Positions 7,890 to 14,287 of a stretch of 32,733 nucleotides of DNA are shown here, piece after piece. Position 1 is the stretch's first letter. Each line of letters opens with the position of its first letter. The notes beneath the pieces are model-generated. The model was not told the origin of the DNA. It saw only the letters and a program-made list of their open reading frames with translations, and ran no database searches. The stretch spans positions 1-32,733 of the forward strand of contig CAIFER010000003.1 of assembly GCA_903789525.1 (NCBI GenBank). The letters are read 5' to 3'. The position numbers were made by a program, and so were the translations under genes. Origin of the DNA: an uncultured Aeriscardovia sp. (GTDB taxonomy: Bacteria > Actinomycetota > Actinomycetes > Actinomycetales > Bifidobacteriaceae).

Positions 7890-8939
7890 ATGTCAGAGAG
7901 TGATTGGCTGAAGAAAGATTACTACAAAGACCTCGGTGTCTCCCAAGATGCGACTGACGATGAGATCGACAAAGCCTACCGAAAGATGGCACGTAAGTAC
8001 CATCCAGATCTGAATCATTCGCCAGGTGCGGCCGACAAGTTCGCGGCAGCGAATGAGGCATATGGCGTTCTGCATAATCAAGCTCAACGCAAGCGCTATG
8101 ATGCAATTCATCGTCTTGCATCCGGCGGAGCTCGCTTTACTGGCTCGGGTGGAGCAGGCGGCTACAACGCCGACGATTTCTCTAATCTGTTCGGCTCTAT
8201 GTTCGGTGGCGGACAGTCCGAAGGGTCGCCATTCAGCTCGCTGTTCAGCCAGTTTGGCTCACGTGGTGGGAATTCTAACGGGTACACAACCTACTTTACC
8301 AACATGGGTTCAGGTGCTCGTGGATTCGGCTCTCGTGGGTCGTATCAAGATTATGGTATGAACGGAGCAAGCGCTGGTCCTCAGCGTGGAGCAGATATCC
8401 GTTCATCTGTAACGCTCACGTTTGCGCAAGCAGTCAGCGGAACATCAGTACGACTTCGCGTTGGCTCACAGAGTTTCATCGCGCGCGTTCCTGCAGGAAT
8501 CCACGATGGGCAGTCGATCCGGATTCCAGGCAAAGGTCGTGCCGGTACGAATGGTGGAGCGGCAGGAGATCTGTATCTGAAAGTCACCGTCACACCAGAT
8601 CCGCTCTTCTCGATGGAGGGGCTCAATCTCGTGCGAACGCTCCCACTGACAGTGTCCGAAGCTGTTCTCGGTGGAACAGTCGAAGTTAGCGATTTCCAGG
8701 GCACGCACTTGCGAGTTCGCGTTCCGGCAGGAACATCGAGTGGCACAAAGCTGCGTGTGCGTGGGCGCGGCGTGCAAAGTCCGTCTGGCACGGGCGATCT
8801 GCTCCTGCGTGTTGAGATTCGTGTACCAAAGCGAACATCTCTTCTCGCGAAGAAGGCCATTCGTGACTTTGAAGCACGGACGCCGTCGCTCAAAGACAGT
8901 TTGGCCAAAGAGCGGCTCTTAGGAAACGGCGGCGACTGA
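7890..8939 (+). CDS. dnaJ: DnaJ-type co-chaperone without zinc finger (CbpA/type-II-like)
   Basis: 349 residues. The J domain is at ~8-75, with the HPD motif in MARKYHPDLNH that stimulates DnaK ATPase. A long Gly/Phe/Ser-rich linker follows (~80-160). Two C-terminal beta-sandwich substrate domains come next (GADIRSSVTLTFAQAVSGTS, then IRIPGKGRAGTNGGAAGDLYLKV and LRVRGRGVQSPSGTGDLLLRV). No cysteine is present, so the four CxxCxGxG zinc motifs of classical DnaJ are absent. From memory, DnaJ1 in bifidobacterial dnaK operons has this same lay-out. The start has AAAGGAGA in front. The stop is one base from the hspR start. Confidence 0.97.
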   Translation: MSESDWLKKDYYKDLGVSQDATDDEIDKAYRKMARKYHPDLNHSPGAADKFAAANEAYGVLHNQAQRKRYDAIHRLASGGARFTGSGGAGGYNADDFSNLFGSMFGGGQSEGSPFSSLFSQFGSRGGNSNGYTTYFTNMGSGARGFGSRGSYQDYGMNGASAGPQRGADIRSSVTLTFAQAVSGTSVRLRVGSQSFIARVPAGIHDGQSIRIPGKGRAGTNGGAAGDLYLKVTVTPDPLFSMEGLNLVRTLPLTVSEAVLGGTVEVSDFQGTHLRVRVPAGTSSGTKLRVRGRGVQSPSGTGDLLLRVEIRVPKRTSLLAKKAIRDFEARTPSLKDSLAKERLLGNGGD

Positions 8940-8940
8940 G

Positions 8941-9642
8941 ATGGTCACTGCTCGTGCTCGACTTCGCCAGTCATATGCACTGTGCGCACAGGATATGGTG
9001 CGTGGTGAGACAAATCTTGTGCTCGCCGAGGAAGCCGGATTTCGCATCGATTTTCCGGTTTTCCCCGTCGGGCAAATGGCTCGCCTCGCGCACGTGCATC
9101 CGCAAACGTTGCGCGAGTATGACCGAATTGGGCTCATTCGTCCGCAGCGTACGCCCGGTGGCGCTCGTCGCTATAGTCTTCACGACGTCGACACGCTCAC
9201 GAGAGCTGAGAAGCTGTCGAGTGAATCGATTGGGATCGCTGGGATTCGGCAGATTTTGTCGTTGACAGAAGAAAATCGGCAGTTGCGCAGGGAGTTGCGC
9301 AGACTGAGGCAACCGGGCCCCTCATTCTTTGCAGCTGACGCGCGTGGTATTTTGCGAGAGTATCCACTTGCCCGAATGGGCCGAGAAGGCTGGCGAGACA
9401 GTCTGTATCGGCAGACGATGCAACTTGATGCCCGTGAAGCAAGACGACAGTTACGTGAACTAGAAGCGGATTCGAACGGGAGTGTGCTCGAGTTAGAAAC
9501 ACGTCGCGCGATCAGAGCACAGATCGAGGGGTCAATCGTTCCACCGGCCAGCAATGATGATGCCGATGATACGGGTGACGCTGCTGCTCGCACTCATCGT
9601 GAAAACCGCGGGGTTGAGAACAAGAAATCGGGAACCTACTGA
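8941..9642 (+). CDS. hspR: Heat-shock repressor HspR (MerR family)
   Basis: 233 residues. The winged helix-turn-helix is at ~41-110: FPVGQMARLAHVHPQTLREY, then DRIGLIRPQRTPGGARRYSLHDVD, the hallmark HspR sequence around HPQTLR.YDR.GL. A helix LSLTEENRQLRRELRRLRQ follows, probably a dimerisation coiled coil. It is longer than the ~130-150 residues typical of HspR, with an N-terminal ~40-residue extension and a ~100-residue charged tail. It begins one base after the dnaJ stop and so is translationally coupled. Known HspR proteins repress dnaK operons at HAIR sites using DnaK as co-repressor; HAIR-like sites are present upstream of dnaK here. Confidence 0.96.
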   Translation: MVTARARLRQSYALCAQDMVRGETNLVLAEEAGFRIDFPVFPVGQMARLAHVHPQTLREYDRIGLIRPQRTPGGARRYSLHDVDTLTRAEKLSSESIGIAGIRQILSLTEENRQLRRELRRLRQPGPSFFAADARGILREYPLARMGREGWRDSLYRQTMQLDAREARRQLRELEADSNGSVLELETRRAIRAQIEGSIVPPASNDDADDTGDAAARTHRENRGVENKKSGTY

Positions 9643-9703
9643 GTAAACTGAAAATGTCTACAGAGCTTCACGATCGCTGGCGTAGGCGGAGGTTTTTCAG
9701 CGC

Positions 9704-11263
9704 ATGCAGAATAAAGTCCAACTGATTGCGTATGCCGATCGGTTCGGCGGAACAATTAGCGGTCTCGCTCAACTTTTACATAAAGATTTTGCAGGCGTAT
9801 ATGAGGGAGTTCATCTGCTTCCTTTCTTTACGCCTTTCGATGGGAGCGATGCGGGGTTCGATCCGATTGATCACACTAAGGTCGATCGTCGTCTCGGCAC
9901 GTGGGACGATGTGAAAAAACTCGCTCAGCATTGCGAAGTCATGTCGGATCTCATCGTCAACAGCGTGAGCGATCAGTCCCGTCAATTCAAGGGTGTGGAG
10001 CGCTTTGGTAAGCGATCCAAGTACTACCCGATGTTTCTTACTTTTTCGCATGTATTTCCTCACGGCGCCAGCGAAGAGGATCTCATGCGCATTCACAACC
10101 AGCGTGCAGATCTGCCATTTGCAGTGTACGAGTATGCAGGGCATCCGCGCATGGTGTGGCAGTCCTTCCGCGGGAGTGTTGACATCGATGTCACCTCACG
10201 CGAGGGATGGAAATATCTGATGAAAGTCCTGGACGTGCAATCGGATGCAGGAATCCGGTCAGTTAATCTCGTATCTGCCGGCAACGCCATCAAGAAAGCT
10301 GGCGGCACAGATTTCCTCATGCCGGAGACGCTCGATTTCATCTATCGACTCACTCAAGCGGCGCATGATCGTGGGCTCGAAGCAATCCTTGACTCGCATG
10401 CGTATTATCAGACAAAAATTCAGGTCGCCCAGCATGTTGACTGGGTGTACGATTTCGGTCTTGAGCCGCTCCTCTTGTATGCGTTGCTCTTTGGTGACGC
10501 GGAGCCATTGGCACAGTGGGTCAATGTACGTCCCACTAACTGCATCACTGTGATCGATATGCAAGATGGTATTGGCATTCAAGACGCCAGTCAGAACAGT
10601 GAAAACCCTCATGAACGCGGGTTCCTCACCCAAGAGCAAGTCAATGATCTCATCACAGCAATCGGGCACAACACGCACGGGGAGTCGATCGAAGCAAGCG
10701 GTCCTTCTGCTAACAACGTCGATGATTACCAGGTCAACTCCACGTTTTATTCGGCTCTCGGTTGCGATGACCAGAAATATCTTGCAGCGCGAGCCGTTCA
10801 GTTCTTCCTGCCTGGTATCCCACAGGTCTATTACATGGGTGCCATGATGGGCAACAACGACGTCAGACTCTTCCGGGAGACGCGTGTCGGCCGCAATCTC
10901 AATCGTCACTACTACAGCGCAGGGGAAGTTCGGCGTAATCTCATGCGCCCGGAGGTGAAGGCACTCAACGCGTTATGCCGTTTCCGCAATGAGCTCGATG
11001 CGTTCAACGGCGAATTTACCGCGGGATTTGACGATGTGTATGGCGTCATGAGTCTGCAATGGACGGGTGCAACGAGCCAGGTGCGCCTTGATTTTGATGC
11101 AGCAGTCATTGCAGATCGTCGACAGGCTGGAAAAGATGCAGCACTTGACCCCGATATCGCTTGGCGATCGATTGCTACGATCACGTGGAGAGATGCAACC
11201 GGAGAGCATAAGACTAACAACCTCGTCAGCAACCCACCAGTTGCACATAATGTGCGCAACTGA
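9704..11263 (+). CDS. GH13_18 sucrose-phosphorylase homologue, predicted catalytically inactive
   Basis: 519 residues with full-length similarity to bifidobacterial sucrose phosphorylase: start KVQLIAYADR, LLPFFTPFDGSDAGFDPIDH, QVNSTFYSALGCDDQKY, AARAVQFFLPGIPQVYYMGA, NRHYYSAGE, RFRNELDAF. The frame is intact, but key GH13 residues differ from the enzyme of B. adolescentis as I recall it: the nucleophile strand IRLDAVG is VNLVSAG (Arg to N188, nucleophile Asp to V190); the acid/base Glu is D230 (ILDSHAYY); the THD motif is MQD (His to Q287, transition-state Asp kept as D288); the VNH motif is VNS (S87). Glycosyl transfer through a covalent intermediate should be impossible. RBS GGCGGAGG precedes ATG 9704. 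It follows hspR by 61 bp without an obvious terminator, so it may be read through from the heat-shock operon. Possible roles are sugar sensing, binding or protein interaction; none is shown. Confidence 0.9.
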   Translation: MQNKVQLIAYADRFGGTISGLAQLLHKDFAGVYEGVHLLPFFTPFDGSDAGFDPIDHTKVDRRLGTWDDVKKLAQHCEVMSDLIVNSVSDQSRQFKGVERFGKRSKYYPMFLTFSHVFPHGASEEDLMRIHNQRADLPFAVYEYAGHPRMVWQSFRGSVDIDVTSREGWKYLMKVLDVQSDAGIRSVNLVSAGNAIKKAGGTDFLMPETLDFIYRLTQAAHDRGLEAILDSHAYYQTKIQVAQHVDWVYDFGLEPLLLYALLFGDAEPLAQWVNVRPTNCITVIDMQDGIGIQDASQNSENPHERGFLTQEQVNDLITAIGHNTHGESIEASGPSANNVDDYQVNSTFYSALGCDDQKYLAARAVQFFLPGIPQVYYMGAMMGNNDVRLFRETRVGRNLNRHYYSAGEVRRNLMRPEVKALNALCRFRNELDAFNGEFTAGFDDVYGVMSLQWTGATSQVRLDFDAAVIADRRQAGKDAALDPDIAWRSIATITWRDATGEHKTNNLVSNPPVAHNVRN

Positions 11264-11281
11264 GAACACTACACACCCTGC

Positions 11282-11298
11282 GCATGTGCTGCACATGC
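11282..11298. repeat. Short inverted repeat after the GH13 gene
   Basis: GCATGTG-CTG-CACATGC, perfect 7-bp arms with a 3-base centre, between the convergent GH13-like and Nudix genes. No T run follows on either strand, so it is at best a weak terminator or a transcript-end hairpin. Confidence 0.4.
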
Positions 11299-11368
11299 TG
11301 CAATGCACCAGACTTCTGCGCTGTATGAGGAAACTGAATGGATGTGCTGAAAGGGTGTGCTGAGAGAA

Positions 11369-12166
11369 CTACTGATTACTGCGCGTCAGCTGATCTTTCA
11401 GACGGCGAATATGCTCATGCTGAATAGCCAGAACAGTATTCGTGCTTATGATGGGAACGGTGTGCAGTAAATCATCCCATGTCACCCAGCCGGATTCCAC
11501 GTGCTCGTCTGGATCGAATTCGCGCTCGCCGACATCGAAATGATGCAAATGAAACACCATCACAGTCGTCAGTTCATCTGTCATGCCGATAGACGAGTAA
11601 AAGTCGCCAATGACGTCCACATCAATGTCAGCACTTGCCTGAACTGCGTGAGCAATGTGATCTGCCGTAAATGCAGGGTCTGAGCGCTTATTGGGGATTC
11701 CTGGAACTGTGATGCCTGTTTCTTCACGCAGCTCGCGGAACGCCGACTGCAACGGACTCTCATGGGGATCACACAAGCCAGCAGGGAAGCCATATGCGTA
11801 CGAATTGGATCCAACTCGATATTCACGCTCAAGGATGTACGTGTCGTTTGCAACGTTGTGCACCATCATGACGACGCTGTGATCATGCCGAACGATTTGC
11901 CTGCCGATTTGTGTGGAACCGCCGTCCGTTTGCTGCAAACGGATTTGCTGATCGTCAACTGCAAAAATGCGGCCTTGGTAGACGCGTCGACTGGAGATAA
12001 TTTCAGGCTGCGACAACATGTCAATGCGGCTGCCTTCGTTCAAACGCTTTTCTAGTTTTTCAAGGGCGTTATGACGCGATGGAGAAGTGTTTGCAGCATT
12101 TGCAGTGTTTGCAGCATTTGCAATATCAGTATGGGATGAGGATGAATAATGTGACGTTAAATTCAT
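11369..12166 (-). CDS. Nudix hydrolase, ADP-ribose pyrophosphatase-like
   Basis: 265 residues from ATG 12166. Starts at GTG 12199 or at ATG 12019 (giving ~216 residues, closer to the family norm) are also possible, since no start has a clear ribosome-binding site. The Nudix box is complete: GLCDPHESPLQSAFRELREE followed by TGI, matching GX5EX7REUXEEXGU, so Mg-dependent cleavage of a nucleoside diphosphate linkage is expected. The flanking YRVGSNSYAYGFPAGL and SSIGMTDE segments suggest the ADP-sugar branch. The N terminus has a Ser-rich stretch and a perfect duplicated ANAANT-type repeat, likely disordered. It is the last gene on the minus strand after upp, but a terminator separates the two. 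Confidence 0.88.
   Translation of the reverse strand: MNLTSHYSSSSHTDIANAANTANAANTSPSRHNALEKLEKRLNEGSRIDMLSQPEIISSRRVYQGRIFAVDDQQIRLQQTDGGSTQIGRQIVRHDHSVVMMVHNVANDTYILEREYRVGSNSYAYGFPAGLCDPHESPLQSAFRELREETGITVPGIPNKRSDPAFTADHIAHAVQASADIDVDVIGDFYSSIGMTDELTTVMVFHLHHFDVGEREFDPDEHVESGWVTWDDLLHTVPIISTNTVLAIQHEHIRRLKDQLTRSNQ
12087..12122. repeat. Perfect tandem duplication of 18 bp in the Nudix 5' region
   Basis: The unit GTGTTTGCAGCATTTGCA occurs twice with no gap (12087-12104 and 12105-12122). On the minus strand it keeps frame and encodes a six-residue Ala/Asn/Thr unit twice. It may be a slippage-type expansion in a disordered N terminus or lie in the leader if translation starts at 12019. Confidence 0.85.
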
Positions 12167-12225
12167 AATGCAACAGCAGCAATTCGATGATGATGACACT
12201 GACTATGCAATTGCAGTGTGCATGA

Positions 12226-12268
12226 TGAAAACGAAAAGGACGGATCCGAAACCGCAGGGATCCGTCCT
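12226..12268 (-). terminator. Rho-independent terminator downstream of upp
   Basis: Perfect 11-bp stem (12237-12247 and 12258-12268, AGGACGGATCC and its complement) with a 10-nt loop. On the minus strand the stem is followed by a T-rich run (TTTTCGTTTTC), so it ends the upp transcript before the Nudix gene. Confidence 0.9.
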
Positions 12269-12313
12269 ACGAAGTGTGAGTGATGCGATCGACTCAGTGA
12301 AGAGCGAATGCGC

Positions 12314-12961
12314 TCAGTCGACTAAGCCGTACAGACGATCACCGGCATCGCCCAAGCCTGGAACGATGTAACCGTGATCGTTGAGGACGTCATCTTCACC
12401 GCACACGACGACGTGGAAATCAATATCCTTCGGAACAGTCTTTTCCAGCATGGCAACGCCCGGCTTGGCTGCAATGATATCCAGAGCAGTAATCTTGCGG
12501 GCACCGCGCTCATGAACGTAATTGATAGCCGTTGCAAGCGTGCCACCGGTTGCAAGCATTGGATCAACAATGAAGACTTCGCGACCGGTCAGATCCTTCG
12601 GGAGACGCTCAGCATACGTGATGGTGTCAAGCGTCTGCTCGTTGCGCTTCAGGCCCAAGAACCCAACTTCGGCCATTGGCAGGAGACGCATCATGCCATC
12701 GAGCATGCCCAAACCAGCACGCAGAATCGGGATGACGATTGGACGCGGCTTTTCGACAAGCTTCTTGCCATGGCAAACGCCAACTGGGGTGGTAACAACC
12801 TTATCCTCGACGTCCAGATCGCGCGTGGCTTCGTAGGCTTCGAGTGTAACCAGCTCATCAGCAAGCTGGCGGAACTCACTAGACGGCGTATTTTTATCAC
12901 GCAGGAGAGTGAGTTTGTGATCAATGAGTGGATGATGCAGAACTGTGAATTGCATAGTCAT
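12314..12961 (-). CDS. upp: Uracil phosphoribosyltransferase
   Basis: 215 residues from ATG 12961; a second ATG at 12955 gives the more usual length. It converts uracil and PRPP to UMP in the pyrimidine salvage pathway. The sequence has PILRAGLGMLDGMMRLLPMA, the PRPP-binding loop FIVDPMLATGGTLATAINYV, and the uracil-binding C terminus HGYIVPGLGDAGDRLYG, where UPRT carries the conserved Y-I-V-P-G-L-G-D-A-G-D-R motif. All motifs are intact. It lies 84 bp downstream of the LacI gene on the same strand and is followed by its own terminator. Confidence 0.98.
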   Translation of the reverse strand: MTMQFTVLHHPLIDHKLTLLRDKNTPSSEFRQLADELVTLEAYEATRDLDVEDKVVTTPVGVCHGKKLVEKPRPIVIPILRAGLGMLDGMMRLLPMAEVGFLGLKRNEQTLDTITYAERLPKDLTGREVFIVDPMLATGGTLATAINYVHERGARKITALDIIAAKPGVAMLEKTVPKDIDFHVVVCGEDDVLNDHGYIVPGLGDAGDRLYGLVD

Positions 12962-13045
12962 ACTTCACAGTCTACGCTACCCGGTTGCATACAGATGTTA
13001 AAAGCGCATCACAAAAAGGAGAGTCCCGTATTTCGTTCTCGCATC

Positions 13046-14059
13046 TCATATTTTCTGTGTGCTATGGCGAATCACCAGAGAGGTTGGCATAATGACTCGC
13101 CTATTGACTGACTTGCCTTGTGCTGCTTCGCATACCATCTGGGCTGCCTTCCCGGCCATATCGCGCAACGGCTGGTGCACGGTTGTCAGCGCGGGGCCGA
13201 TAAATGCAGATGTGGGGACATCATCAAAACCGACGACCGACAAGTCTTCTGGAATTCGAAGGCGTAGTTGGCGTGCTGCTTCGTAGACTCCCATCGCCAT
13301 GAGATCATTCTGCGCGAAGATCGCAGTAGGACGGTTTTCTTGCTTGAGCATCCTGATTCCCTGGGTGTACCCGGAAAATGTTGAGAAATCGCCTATTGCA
13401 ATCAGTGAAGGATCAGAAGCAATTTTGTGCCCGTTCAAAGCGGCCCGGTATCCATCGAGGCGAGCTTGCGAGCACATCATGTCCATCGGTCCAGTGATCG
13501 TTCCGATACGGCGATGGCCAAGGGAAAGCAAATGCCGGGTGGCTAAAACTCCGCCTGTCCAGTTATCGGCTTGGACGGTCAGCCCGGTCATGACGAGATT
13601 GCCGAGTGGATCAAAAATAACATACGGGATGCGCAGCTGTTGCATGACCTCGCGCTCTTGCTCAGTCAAGCTGGAAAACATGAGGATGACGCCAATAGGA
13701 CGGCGCATTTCTAGGGTGTGAAGCCAATCGTTGTCCGGGTGCTGGCGGTCGGAACTTTCGCAGACCGTGACAACGAGGTTATGATCGCGCGCGTATTCGA
13801 GTACACCGGTGAGTACCTCAAGGCTCCAGACGTTGTCAAAGGTTTGGAAAACAACTTCAAGCGTGTTGCGCTTGGCTGACTGAGTGCCAATGCGTCGGAC
13901 ATATCCTGCACGCAGTAACGCACGTTTGACTTTGATTCTCGTTGATTGCGCAACGCCTTCGCGATTATTGAGCACTTTGGAAACAGTTGGAAGAGAGAAG
14001 CCAGTTTGCGTGGCGATGTCGTCAAGACTGACTCTCTTACGCAGTTGTTTTGCAGTCAT
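13046..14059 (-). CDS. LacI-family regulator divergent from the GH42 beta-galactosidase
   Basis: 337 residues from ATG 14059, with GGAGAAAGGG upstream. Helix-turn-helix SLDDIATQTGFSLPTVSKVL, hinge segment NNREGVAQSTRIKVKRALLR, then a sugar-binding effector domain (TRHLLSLGHRRIGTI; RPTAIFAQNDLMAMGVYEAA; LSVVGFDDVPTSAF; ALTTVHQPLRDMAGKAAQM). The long AGYVRR linker and the LEVVFQTFDNVWSLEVLTGV start resemble LacI proteins of actinobacterial plant-glycan loci (BxlR/XlnR type), which bind palindromes with GAAA and TTTC arms. Two GAAAGTTTC sites lie in its own promoter region, so it probably represses itself and the beta-galactosidase. Ligand unknown. Confidence 0.93.
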   Translation of the reverse strand: MTAKQLRKRVSLDDIATQTGFSLPTVSKVLNNREGVAQSTRIKVKRALLRAGYVRRIGTQSAKRNTLEVVFQTFDNVWSLEVLTGVLEYARDHNLVVTVCESSDRQHPDNDWLHTLEMRRPIGVILMFSSLTEQEREVMQQLRIPYVIFDPLGNLVMTGLTVQADNWTGGVLATRHLLSLGHRRIGTITGPMDMMCSQARLDGYRAALNGHKIASDPSLIAIGDFSTFSGYTQGIRMLKQENRPTAIFAQNDLMAMGVYEAARQLRLRIPEDLSVVGFDDVPTSAFIGPALTTVHQPLRDMAGKAAQMVCEAAQGKSVNRRVIMPTSLVIRHSTQKI

Positions 14060-14085
14060 CGTTGCCTGCCCTTTCTCCTGCTGAA

Positions 14086-14123
14086 AGTGTAAAGGAAAGT
14101 TTCTTTAATTCAAAGAAAGTTTC
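14086..14123 (-). promoter_or_regulatory. Promoter of the LacI gene with two GAAAGTTTC operators
   Basis: GAAAGTTTC, a perfect palindrome, occurs at 14095-14103 and 14115-14123, starts 20 bp apart and so on the same DNA face. On the minus strand TTGAAT (14108-14113) and TACACT (14086-14091) are spaced by 16 and could be the -35 and -10 of the LacI gene. The first operator lies in the spacer and the second just upstream of -35. This fits autorepression and, with the divergent beta-galactosidase starting 164 bp away, shared control. Confidence 0.72.
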
Positions 14124-14287
14124 AGAAGTCTCACATCAGACGATCACAGACGACGATCAGAAGAGACGACACACATATCTTAAATTGCCGTTTTTTTCTA
14201 TGCGTGTCTTACGAGCTTCTCCTTTAAGCTTGAAAGAAGGCTCGTGAAAGCCTCAGTGTTATTCGTGAATCAAAGGAGATTTGAGTA

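Noticed and set aside
10259-10909. Antisense open frame (216 codons) in the sucrose-phosphorylase-like gene.
   Set aside because: The sense frame is a full-length GH13 homologue; the reverse frame has no recognisable domain or ribosome-binding site.
9704-11263. Considered calling the GH13 gene an active sucrose phosphorylase.
   Set aside because: The strand carrying the catalytic nucleophile reads VNLVSAG rather than the expected RLDAVG, and three other conserved positions are changed, all in an intact frame. Activity is not supported.
9704-11263. Considered calling the GH13 gene a pseudogene.
   Set aside because: No stop or frameshift, a good ribosome-binding site, and conserved non-catalytic blocks throughout. 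A pseudoenzyme is a better description than a decayed gene.
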